NCBI RefSeq assembly: GCF_003259375.1
Contig: NZ_QLLN01000005.1
Coordinates: 310,001-374,000, forward strand
Source of the DNA: Arenibacter echinorum
GTDB lineage: Bacteria; Bacteroidota; Bacteroidia; Flavobacteriales; Flavobacteriaceae
Reading direction: 5' to 3'
Length of the DNA: 64,000 bases
Every line of letters starts with the position of its first letter. The first letter of the stretch is position 1. Made by a program: the position numbers and the translations under genes. The notes under the pieces are model-generated. The model had not been told where the DNA came from, did no database searches, and worked only from the letters and a program-made list of their open reading frames with translations. Of this stretch, positions 8,312-16,006 are shown piece after piece.

Positions 8312-9670
8312 ATGAACTTTTCAACTGTAATTTCTAAATCGTTTCGCACAGACATCCTCATTATTGGAAGTGGCAGCGCCGGTGCTACCGCTGCTATTGC
8401 TGCATCAAATGGGAGGTATAAAGTAACCCTTGTGGAACGTTATGGTTTTCCGGGTGGCACCTCAACCCAAATGCTGGACACTTTTTACGGTTTTTTCACT
8501 CCATCGGAATCGCCTAGAAAAATTGTAGGGGGAATTCCTGATAAAATCGTGAATGAATTGGATAGATCGGGCAATATTTTTTTACGTCCCAATACCTACG
8601 GAGCGGGTACTGGAGTAAATTATAACCCTGAAAAACTAAAACTGGTTTGGGAACAACTTTTGATAAAAAGTGGTATTCAATTATTATATCACTCCACCCT
8701 AGTGGGAGTGGAAAGTACAGGAGAAACATCGACCTGCATATTCTTCAATAAGGGCACGGGCTTTTTTTCCATTACTGCAAACCGGGTAATAGATGCTTCT
8801 GGCGATGCTGATTATTGCCATTTGGCAGATATACCCTTTGAACGTGCCGGGGAGAAGGAATCCGCCCAAAGTATGACCACCACCTTCCGTATGGCCAATG
8901 TGGAACAACAAGAGTATGAGTCGGCAGGAGGAAAAAGAATGTTAAAAGAAAAGATGGCAGAAGCTTATGAAAAAGGAACTTATGCCCTTCCGCGCAAAGA
9001 GGGATCCGCACATGAAATGTGCCAGCCCAAATGCATTTCTACAGTGGCGGTAAAAGTAGTGGACCTGGATCCGCTGGACGTAGAAGGTATTACAAAGGCG
9101 GAAATTGAAGGGCGCCGGCAAGCCTTTATTTTTGAAGATTTTTTCAGGGCAGAGATAGCTGGATATAAAAATTCAAAGATTATTGGGCTCTCCCATCAAA
9201 TTGGTGTCCGGGAAACTCGAAGGGTTTTTGGGGAATACCGTCTTACAAAAGAGGATTGTATAAGTGCCAAAACCTTCGAAGACCAAATTTTTCTTTGTGG
9301 CGCACCCATTGAAGATCATCGAAAATCAGACGAAGGAGAATCCGAAACCTTTTGGCAATATGTTCCCAACGGGGGAGCCTACGGTGTGCCATACGGCACT
9401 ATTGTACCCAAGGAAAGTCTAAACACTTGGGTAGTAGGCCGTTGCTTCTCTGCAACACATGACGCCCATGCCTCCTGCCGCTCTATGGCACAGACAATGA
9501 GTATGGGGCAGGCGGCTGGCCTGGCCGCTATAATCTCTATGGATACCGATCAGAACGCCAAAAACATCGATATTAACAAACTACAGGATTCTTTAATACA
9601 AATTGGGGCCATTTTAAGAATGCCCGAGAAAGTTGCGGATACCTCTAGGTACGGATGGAAAAACAATTAA
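8312..9670 (+). CDS. FAD-dependent oxidoreductase
   Basis: A flavoprotein of 452 aa with the dinucleotide-binding motif G-S-G-S-A-G at residues 19-24, followed by the long helix and E-R-Y-G-F-P-G-G-T, where the acidic residue contacts FAD ribose. Near the C-terminus G-R-C-F-S-A-T-H-D-A-H-A-S-C-R and M-S-M-G-Q-A-A-G-L-A-A form the usual second FAD contact. This is the FAD-dependent group often found in sugar and aromatic catabolic clusters of Bacteroidota and Planctomycetes. There is no signal peptide, so it acts in the cytoplasm. It ends at the codon just before the next gene. Probably oxidises a hydroxyl of the same carbohydrate handled by the neighbours. Confidence 0.88.
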   Translation: MNFSTVISKSFRTDILIIGSGSAGATAAIAASNGRYKVTLVERYGFPGGTSTQMLDTFYGFFTPSESPRKIVGGIPDKIVNELDRSGNIFLRPNTYGAGTGVNYNPEKLKLVWEQLLIKSGIQLLYHSTLVGVESTGETSTCIFFNKGTGFFSITANRVIDASGDADYCHLADIPFERAGEKESAQSMTTTFRMANVEQQEYESAGGKRMLKEKMAEAYEKGTYALPRKEGSAHEMCQPKCISTVAVKVVDLDPLDVEGITKAEIEGRRQAFIFEDFFRAEIAGYKNSKIIGLSHQIGVRETRRVFGEYRLTKEDCISAKTFEDQIFLCGAPIEDHRKSDEGESETFWQYVPNGGAYGVPYGTIVPKESLNTWVVGRCFSATHDAHASCRSMAQTMSMGQAAGLAAIISMDTDQNAKNIDINKLQDSLIQIGAILRMPEKVADTSRYGWKNN

Positions 9671-9675
9671 CAATT

Positions 9676-10635
9676 ATGTCTCAAGAATTTTTTAGAACAG
9701 TTTTGGGCGATAAGCCAACTTCGGAAATGGGACTCACCTATTCCCATGAACATATCATTATAGAGGATAGTTATGTAACAGCTGCCCATCCTGAATTTTT
9801 ACTCAACGATGTACATAAAATTACCGAGGAGCTTAAGAGCTTTTATAGGGCGGGAGGCAGAACAGTAGTAGACACCATGCCGTCCAATTGCGGCCGTAAT
9901 ATTTTAAAATCGGTTGAGGTAAGTCAAAGCAGTGGTGTCAATATAATTGTCCCTACGGGAATCCATTTGGAAATTTATTACCCGGAAAATCACTGGAGAT
10001 ATCAGTATTCCGAAGATCAAATGACCGAACTTTTTATAGACGATATTGAAAAAGGTATTGATCAATTTGATTATTCCGGACCATTTGTAAAAAGGACCCA
10101 ATATAAGGCAGGTCTCATTAAATTGGCTACCGGGGATGGTCCGATAACTCCCCATCAGGAAAAAATTTTCAGGGCTGTGGTGAATGCACATTTGGAAACT
10201 GGAGCTCCAATATTAACACACACCAATTTTGGAAAACAGGCCTTGGAACAAGCGAAACTGTTCAAAAAATTGGGGGCAAATCTACAACATGTGGTGCTTT
10301 CCCATGTGGACCGGGCCAAAGAGCTAAATTATAACATGGCGGTACTTGATATGGGAGTTCGGTTGGAATACGACAGTGCTTTTCGCTGGAAAGAACAAGA
10401 GCCCAATTATACTCTAAATCTTTTGGAAAATCTTCTCCCCAAATACCCAGATCAAATTACCTTGGGAATGGATATGGCAAAAAATGCATATTGGAAAAGT
10501 TATGGAGGTAGTCCTGGATTAAATTATCTTATAGAAACCATTCCCCAATTCTTAAAATCAAAAGGGCTGGAAGAGCATTATAAAAAAGTGTTTTTTGACA
10601 ATCCGAAAAGATTATATGCCTTTTCCAAATCTTAA
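9676..10635 (+). CDS. Phosphotriesterase-family amidohydrolase, likely sugar lactonase
   Basis: A TIM-barrel metalloenzyme of the phosphotriesterase homology group; several characterised relatives are sugar or phospho-sugar lactonases. Y-S-H-E-H near residue 24 gives the first H-x-H metal pair; F-V-K-R-T-Q-Y-K-A-G-L-I-K-L-A contains the bridging-lysine region; L-T-H-T-N-F-G, L-S-H-V-D-R and L-G-M-D-M-A give the remaining His, His and Asp ligands. The second ATG at 9676 is preferred because the family starts with F-x-R-T-V-L-G-D; the ATG at 9655 would overlap the FAD gene by 16 bp and is also possible. It is the last gene of the operon and fits a lactone formed by an upstream dehydrogenase. 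Confidence 0.88.
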   Translation: MSQEFFRTVLGDKPTSEMGLTYSHEHIIIEDSYVTAAHPEFLLNDVHKITEELKSFYRAGGRTVVDTMPSNCGRNILKSVEVSQSSGVNIIVPTGIHLEIYYPENHWRYQYSEDQMTELFIDDIEKGIDQFDYSGPFVKRTQYKAGLIKLATGDGPITPHQEKIFRAVVNAHLETGAPILTHTNFGKQALEQAKLFKKLGANLQHVVLSHVDRAKELNYNMAVLDMGVRLEYDSAFRWKEQEPNYTLNLLENLLPKYPDQITLGMDMAKNAYWKSYGGSPGLNYLIETIPQFLKSKGLEEHYKKVFFDNPKRLYAFSKS

Positions 10636-10656
10636 GCCAAACTAACAATGGCCAAA

Positions 10657-11367
10657 CTACAAAAAGTAACTATTTCGAATAGGATACTCAGTAGTATTAC
10701 AATACAAATCACCATATAAATTAAGGTTGGGCCTACTGGTTCTGAACCTAATTGATATATGTAAAATAGGAGCTCCAACTGCAATTCCCAATTTTTCGGC
10801 GTTATCGCCGCTGGCCGGTACTGACCTTAACTCCTGCTCCGCTCCCATAATCTCTATTAAATATTCCTGGCTAAGGGTTTTAAAAAAAGATCCCTCAACA
10901 AATTCCTCAGACCTTATAGGCTCCAAAGCGTTCAAGGCATACCAATTATTCTCCAAAACTACAGGTTTGTTGTCTATATAACGAACTCTTTGAAAATAGA
11001 CGCATTTAGAACTCTTTTCATCCTCGGATAACGGAAAACCAATTACCGGGTCCCATTCCACAATTTTAGGCTCCTCTGTCACCTTGGTCAATACCTTATA
11101 ATCCGTTGATCCGGAAAAGCCTTTGATAGACAAAAGTCCCAAATACTTTCCCCTCTCCAAGACCTTACTGCCCTTACCGTGTTCCTTGGCTATAAACCCT
11201 TCTTTCAATAGCTCGTCCAAGGCTTTTCTAACCGTAGTTCTAGTGGTACCAAATTGTACACAGAATTCATTTTCTGAAGGCAAATAACTATCGGGAGGAT
11301 ACTTTTGTGTCTGAATCCTTTTTTTTATATAGTCTTGAATCTGATGGTATTTCTTAATCTTTTTCAC
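10657..11367 (-). CDS. GntR family transcriptional regulator with UTRA domain
   Basis: A cytoplasmic DNA-binding repressor. Residues 7-70 form a GntR winged helix (L-P-S-E-N-E-F ... T-T-R-T-T-V-R-K-A-L-D-E-L near 25-50, then the wing G-K-G-S-K-V). Residues from about 90 to 236 fit a UTRA ligand-binding domain of the HutC subfamily, which senses small sugars or sugar phosphates. The gene is convergent with the six-gene operon and divergent from the heme dehydrogenase. A TTGT-N4-ACAA palindrome 93 bp upstream of its start suggests autoregulation. The ligand is probably an intermediate of the operon. Confidence 0.93.
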   Translation of the reverse strand: MKKIKKYHQIQDYIKKRIQTQKYPPDSYLPSENEFCVQFGTTRTTVRKALDELLKEGFIAKEHGKGSKVLERGKYLGLLSIKGFSGSTDYKVLTKVTEEPKIVEWDPVIGFPLSEDEKSSKCVYFQRVRYIDNKPVVLENNWYALNALEPIRSEEFVEGSFFKTLSQEYLIEIMGAEQELRSVPASGDNAEKLGIAVGAPILHISIRFRTSRPNLNLYGDLYCNTTEYPIRNSYFL

Positions 11368-11459
11368 CTACAAAATTTAAGTATCTAGGTCTAATTTACA
11401 TTATCTTATAATCAATATCCAAGATTATTAAATGAATTTACTTTTAAATAAACCCTCAC

Positions 11460-11475
11460 TATTGTCTATACAAGT
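11460..11475. promoter_or_regulatory. Candidate GntR operator between gntR-type gene and heme dehydrogenase
   Basis: TATTGTCTATACAAGT matches the perfect palindrome at 4189 in 11 of 16 positions and keeps TTGT-N4-ACAA symmetry. It lies in the divergent promoter region, about 90 bp before the repressor gene. Weaker than the other two sites. Confidence 0.4.
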
Positions 11476-11784
11476 TAATTTTGTCGTTTAATTTACCGCC
11501 CTAGGTAAGAATTAAGAACAGACAATTGCAGCAACTTTTTTAAACAATACTTTATAACAAAACATCATCTTACATTAAACTTTTTTCACTATCTGGTAAA
11601 CCTGCACACATATTATTGATTAGTAGATTTTTACCCTATTAAATATTAGGTTTACACAGTAGAATCGACTTCATTTTACGACCTTCCACCGGCTTATTCC
11701 AGATACACAAATCCGCCACAAGTGGGGTTCACATTCCAACTCCCAATTTTTGAAAGAAAACAGTCATTTATATAAAATTAAATT

Positions 11785-11806
11785 TTAACTTGTATGCACA
11801 TGTTAA
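11785..11806. promoter_or_regulatory. Candidate GntR operator just upstream of the heme dehydrogenase
   Basis: An imperfect palindrome with 5-bp outer arms TTAAC / GTTAA and core ACTTGTATGCACATGT at 11788-11803, matching the 4189 palindrome in 13 of 16 positions. It ends 19 bp before the ATG at 11826, a natural repressor position, and argues against a start at 11790, which would fall inside it. Confidence 0.5.
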
Positions 11807-11825
11807 GGATAATAATTTAATAAGT

Positions 11826-14741
11826 ATGGTGTTTATTAAAAAAATTGGAAGGAAGTTGACAAGTATAGGAGTTGTTGCCATGGCCTGCTCATTTATTTGT
11901 TGTGAGGACTCCAGAAGGGCGGAATATGAAACCCCTAAACTCAATTTCCAAACCACCATGTCAAATGACTTTAATGTCCCGGAAGGATGGGAAGTAAACC
12001 TATGGGCAGAATCTCCTGCCTTATTCAACCCAACAAATATGGATGTGGACTCAAAGGGAAGGATTTGGGTTACCGAAGCTGTCAACTACAGGGATTTCAA
12101 CAACGATCCCAAACATCATCTAAATTTCGATAAAGGGGACCGAGTAGTGATACTGGAGGATACTGATGGAGACGGAATTAGCGACACCTCCAAAGTATTT
12201 ATCCAGGATAAAGATCTGGTTGCACCCTTGGGCATTGCAGTAGTGGGGAACAAGGTTTTTGTATCCTGCGCGCCCACCTTGTTTGTCTATACTGATGAAG
12301 ATGGCGATGACGTACCCGACAAAAAGGAAGCTTTTCTTACAGGGTTTGGAGGCTTTGATCACGACCACAGCCTACATTCGCTAGTAGTAGGCCCTGATGG
12401 AAAATGGTATTTCAATACGGGGAATGCCGGACCGCACCGTGTAACTGACAAAGCTGGTTGGCAGCTCCGCTCAGGAAGCGTTTACACGGGTGGAACCCCA
12501 TACAACGATAAAAATGAACCGGCACAAGTTAGTGACGACGGGCGTATTTGGGTCGGTGGCCTGGCCCTAAGAATGAACAATGACGGCACTGGCCTTGAGG
12601 TGGTAGGTCACAATTTTCGAAACTCCTACGAGGTTGCACTGGACTCATATGGAAATATGTGGCAAAACGACAACGATGATCAAGTGGTAACCTGTAGGGT
12701 AAGTTGGCTTATGGAAGGTGGCAACGCGGGATATTTCAATGCCAACGGCAAACGTACATGGCAGGCCGATCGTAAACCTGGGCAGGATATTTTCACAGCC
12801 CATTGGCACCAGGACGACCCAGGGGTTATGCCGGCTGGAGACAACACTGGAGCAGGATCACCTACAGGTGTGGTCGTTTACGAAGGGGACGCCTTTGGCC
12901 CGGAATATCGTGGAATGCTCCTAAGTGCCGATGCCGGACGCAACGTAATATTTGCCTACCAGCCATCTCCGAATGGAGCGGGATTTGATTTAAAAAGGCG
13001 GGATTTGATTACCTCAACCCAAGAATCCACAGAAGGATATATATGGAACGATATCGATGAGGATAAACGCAAATGGTTTAGGCCAAGCGATGTTACCGTT
13101 GGAACCGATGGTGCTATTTACATATCCGATTGGTATGATCCAGTAGTAGGGGGCCACCAGATGATGGACACCTTAGGCTATGGAAGAATCTATAGAATTA
13201 GCCCTAAAGGAAAAAATCTTACCATCCCAAAAATAGACCTAAGCACCATAGAAGGCCAAGTTGCAGCTCTTCTTAATCCAGCTATAAATGTTCGAAATCA
13301 GGGATTTGAAAAATTACTTGAGCAAGGTGAACAGGTTTTTGAGGAGGTCAAGAAAATATTGGATTCAGACAATCCCTATCATCAATCACGAGCCATCTGG
13401 TTGTTGTCCAAACTTGGCAACGAAGGAAAAGCCATTGTAAAAAACGTATTAAAAAGCGAGCCGGACCCCCGATTAAGGATTGTGGCTTACAGAGCACTGA
13501 AAGATGATGCTGAATCCTTTTTAAAATATGCCACTATTGCGGTTAATGACCCTTCGCCCCAAGTGAGAAGAGAGGTGGCCATTTCCCTTCGAGACACACC
13601 TTGGGAAGAAAGCAGTGCACTTATCAAGGAATTATTTAAAGAATATAACGACCATGATCCCTGGTTTTTGGAAGCCTTTGGAATGGCTATGGACGGCAAG
13701 GAAGAATTGGCCTATGCCGAATTGCTTTCCAATCAGCACGAGGATCCTTCAAATTGGTCAGATTCTTTTGCCTCCTTAGTATGGCGAATACATCCCAAAT
13801 CTGCCATCAAAGCATTAAAAGAAAGGGCGCTAACAGAAAGTTTATCCCCAAATCTTAAAAAACAAGCGGTAGATGCCCTGGCATTTATTAATGAAACAGA
13901 GGCGGTCAAGGCTATGCTGGCCATAAAAAAATCCAGTACGGACAAATCGGTAAAGGAAACATGCCAATGGTGGCTGGACTTCAGAAAAAGTAACGACTGG
14001 TATGCCCTGTGGGATTGGGAAGCAGAAAACGGGGAAGAATTCAGTGTTCCTGACAATATTGCCAAACTCAATGAAACACTTTTAAACCAGGACACCTCTA
14101 CAAAAAAAAGGATCGAGGTAGGGAAAGAAATGGCAGGAAGCTTGATAGGTGGACGCCTCTTAATTAGTTTAGCCGCCAACGATCAGCTTTCCAATGAAGT
14201 TATTAGCGGAATATCCGAGGTTATTTTTAACAATCCCGAATTGGAAATCCGGACCTTAGCCAGTGAACATTTTAAAAAATCCGGGGAAAAGCAAATGGCT
14301 ATTCCCTCCATCTTAAAATTGACAGGGGAAAGCAGTAAAGGTGAAAGTGTATTTCTATCAAAATGTACTACTTGTCATAAAAACGGAACTATGGGCAACG
14401 ATATAGGTCCAGACCTATCCTCGATCGGGGAGAAATTCGATAAGACTGCCATTTTGGATGCCATTATTCATCCGAATGCGTCCATTGTATTTGGATATGA
14501 ACCGGTTATGATAAAAACTAAAAGTGGTCAGGCCTTTTTCGGTTTTCTTCTATCCGAGGGCGAAACCACAGTGTTGAAGGACATGACCGGAAAACAGATT
14601 GTGATTGCACCAGATGAAATAGATAGCAAGGAAAAAATGAAAACGGGCATTATGCCCAATGCAACATCCCTAGGTCTTACGGAACAAGACCTGGCCAATC
14701 TATCTTCCTACCTGTTAACGCTAAAAAATAGTACGCTTTAA
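11826..14741 (+). CDS. PVC-type heme-binding dehydrogenase with HEAT-like repeats, 971 aa
   Basis: A large exported redox protein. An N-terminal signal segment contains cysteines (A-M-A-C-S-F-I-C-C), so a lipoprotein is likely. Residues ~40-450 form a beta-propeller dehydrogenase domain with repeated W-V-T-E and L-E-D-T-D-G-D-G type Ca-loop motifs, as in the membrane-bound dehydrogenases common in Planctomycetes and Verrucomicrobia. About 460-800 hold helical HEAT-like repeats. The C-terminus is a cytochrome-c-like domain with C-T-T-C-H at about residue 847, and Met in the G-I-M-P-N loop is a possible sixth ligand. The upstream operator links it to the GntR regulon. It may oxidise a sugar in the periplasm; substrate and electron acceptor are not evident. 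A TIM-barrel gene follows after 28 bp. Confidence 0.88.
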   Translation: MVFIKKIGRKLTSIGVVAMACSFICCEDSRRAEYETPKLNFQTTMSNDFNVPEGWEVNLWAESPALFNPTNMDVDSKGRIWVTEAVNYRDFNNDPKHHLNFDKGDRVVILEDTDGDGISDTSKVFIQDKDLVAPLGIAVVGNKVFVSCAPTLFVYTDEDGDDVPDKKEAFLTGFGGFDHDHSLHSLVVGPDGKWYFNTGNAGPHRVTDKAGWQLRSGSVYTGGTPYNDKNEPAQVSDDGRIWVGGLALRMNNDGTGLEVVGHNFRNSYEVALDSYGNMWQNDNDDQVVTCRVSWLMEGGNAGYFNANGKRTWQADRKPGQDIFTAHWHQDDPGVMPAGDNTGAGSPTGVVVYEGDAFGPEYRGMLLSADAGRNVIFAYQPSPNGAGFDLKRRDLITSTQESTEGYIWNDIDEDKRKWFRPSDVTVGTDGAIYISDWYDPVVGGHQMMDTLGYGRIYRISPKGKNLTIPKIDLSTIEGQVAALLNPAINVRNQGFEKLLEQGEQVFEEVKKILDSDNPYHQSRAIWLLSKLGNEGKAIVKNVLKSEPDPRLRIVAYRALKDDAESFLKYATIAVNDPSPQVRREVAISLRDTPWEESSALIKELFKEYNDHDPWFLEAFGMAMDGKEELAYAELLSNQHEDPSNWSDSFASLVWRIHPKSAIKALKERALTESLSPNLKKQAVDALAFINETEAVKAMLAIKKSSTDKSVKETCQWWLDFRKSNDWYALWDWEAENGEEFSVPDNIAKLNETLLNQDTSTKKRIEVGKEMAGSLIGGRLLISLAANDQLSNEVISGISEVIFNNPELEIRTLASEHFKKSGEKQMAIPSILKLTGESSKGESVFLSKCTTCHKNGTMGNDIGPDLSSIGEKFDKTAILDAIIHPNASIVFGYEPVMIKTKSGQAFFGFLLSEGETTVLKDMTGKQIVIAPDEIDSKEKMKTGIMPNATSLGLTEQDLANLSSYLLTLKNSTL

Positions 14742-14769
14742 ATTCTACAACCCATTAAAAATTGACATT

Positions 14770-15642
14770 ATGAGTGCTTCAATAACAAGAAGGGAAGTGT
14801 TAAAATCCTCCGCCGGCCTACTCGGTTTAAGTTTTTTGGGGGCTTACGAGGCTTTTGCCATGGACAAAAGTCTTGGATTTAAAATTGGCGCTTGCGATTG
14901 GTCTATCCAGAAAATGTCAGAAATTGATGCTATAAAAGTTGGTAAGAAAATTGGATTGGATGGGGTGCAGATTAGTTTGGGCACATTGGCCAACAATATG
15001 CACCTAAGGCAAACAAGCATTCAACAACAATACAAAAATGCCTGTTCGGAGTATGGTATGAGCATAGGAGGCATCGCCATTGGCGAAATGAACAACATTC
15101 CCTATAAATCGGACCCACGTGCCGAAATTTGGGTATCCGACAGTATAGATGTGGCCAAAAAAATGAATGTCAATGTTGTTCTATTGGCTTTCTTCCATAA
15201 TGGAGACCTTAAAAATGACATGGAAGGCACCCAGGCAACGATTCGAAGGCTAAAAAAAGTATCAAAAAAGGCAGAGGACAATGGTATCATCCTGGGTATA
15301 GAATCTTGGCTAAGTGCCGAAGAACATATGGAAATCATCAACGCCGTAGATTCGCCTAATATCCAAGTTTATTATGACGTAGCCAATTCAAACAAAATGG
15401 GGTACAATATTTACGACGAAATACGATGGCTGGGCAAAAAGCACATCTGTGAATTTCACGCCAAAGAGAACGGTTATTTATTAGGACAGGGCAGAATAGA
15501 TTTTGAAAAAGTAAAAAAAGCGATAGATGATATCGACTATGAAGGTTGGATACAGATAGAGGGTGCGGTTCCCGAAAACGCAGATATGTTTGATAGTTAT
15601 GTTTTGAACAATAAATACCTTAGGTCGGTTTTAAAAAGTTGA
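14770..15642 (+). CDS. Sugar phosphate isomerase/epimerase-like TIM barrel with Tat signal
   Basis: Xylose-isomerase-like TIM barrel of the AP endonuclease 2 fold. The N-terminus has a twin-arginine motif T-R-R-E-V-L-K (Arg7-Arg8) and a hydrophobic stretch ending A-F-A, so it is folded in the cytoplasm and exported. Metal-binding residues are visible in I-L-G-I-E-S-W (Glu), Y-Y-D-V-A-N-S (Asp), C-E-F-H-A-K-E (His) and I-Q-I-E-G (Glu). It is translationally linked to the heme dehydrogenase upstream. Exported members of this fold accompany Gfo/Idh-type enzymes in 3-keto-glycoside metabolism, which would fit a periplasmic oxidation followed by isomerisation or cleavage. That role is inference. 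Confidence 0.85.
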   Translation: MSASITRREVLKSSAGLLGLSFLGAYEAFAMDKSLGFKIGACDWSIQKMSEIDAIKVGKKIGLDGVQISLGTLANNMHLRQTSIQQQYKNACSEYGMSIGGIAIGEMNNIPYKSDPRAEIWVSDSIDVAKKMNVNVVLLAFFHNGDLKNDMEGTQATIRRLKKVSKKAEDNGIILGIESWLSAEEHMEIINAVDSPNIQVYYDVANSNKMGYNIYDEIRWLGKKHICEFHAKENGYLLGQGRIDFEKVKKAIDDIDYEGWIQIEGAVPENADMFDSYVLNNKYLRSVLKS

Positions 15643-15751
15643 ATCACGAGGACCTAGATCAAGGTATTAGGCAACTTACGAGCGACCATTAATCTAAAAT
15701 AAATCCCGTAGCTAGCATTACATGAAGCAATTGTTATACCCATCTTAACCC

Positions 15752-15779
15752 AAAAAAGGCCTCCAATCTCTTGAAAGCC
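15752..15779 (-). terminator. Intrinsic terminator of the former tRNA-Arg gene
   Basis: Read on the minus strand, a 7-bp stem with three G-U pairs (GGCTTTC / GGAGGCC) and an 8-nt loop is followed by six T. It starts 11 bp past the CCA end of the tRNA fragment, so it is the original host tRNA terminator left in place. This marks the left flank as host DNA. Confidence 0.65.
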
Positions 15780-15789
15780 CTGTGTTTAT

Positions 15790-15834
15790 TGGTGATGGCA
15801 CTAGGATTCGAACCTAGGACCGCCTGCTTAGAAG
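15790..15834 (-). other. tRNA-Arg(UCU) 3' fragment, probable attachment site of an integrative element
   Basis: On the minus strand this is an exact tRNA 3' part: anticodon loop CTTCTAA (anticodon TCT), 3' anticodon stem GCAGG, T arm CCTAG-GTTCGAAT-CCTAG, acceptor TGCCATC, discriminator A and encoded CCA. The 5' half is missing: the bases before the loop (GAGT) cannot pair with GCAGG and no D arm follows. The break falls at the anticodon loop, a usual crossover point for tyrosine recombinases. An integrase gene begins 170 bp away. An intact tRNA-Arg should lie at the other end of the element and is not in this window. Confidence 0.8.
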
Positions 15835-15923
15835 ACTCATATTCCATCCTACAAATGAATACAAAATACATCATATTATATTGATTTACAGCTATTTAAT
15901 TCAATTTCGATAAAATTGGATGT

Positions 15924-15972
15924 CATTTGATATCAAATGATATCAAAAAATAGTGAGCCTAAAGTGAGCCTT
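15924..15972. promoter_or_regulatory. Palindrome and direct repeats between att site and integrase
   Basis: Contains a perfect 16-bp palindrome CATTTGATATCAAATG (15924-15939), GATATCAAA repeated 10 bp apart (15929 and 15939), and AGTGAGCC repeated 11 bp apart (15952 and 15963). Such clusters between att core and integrase gene are typical of recombinase arm-binding or integrase control sites. Their role here is inferred from position. Confidence 0.45.
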
Positions 15973-16006
15973 GTTTTTTACTAACTTTAAGTAAAAGAAC
16001 AAGATT

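Noticed and set aside
11790-11825. Upstream start for the heme dehydrogenase at a TTG
   Set aside because: The TTG falls inside the candidate operator, and the ATG at 11826 gives a more typical signal sequence.
13733-14179. 148-aa minus-strand frame inside the heme dehydrogenase gene
   Set aside because: Antisense to a clear coding region, serine-rich low-quality translation.
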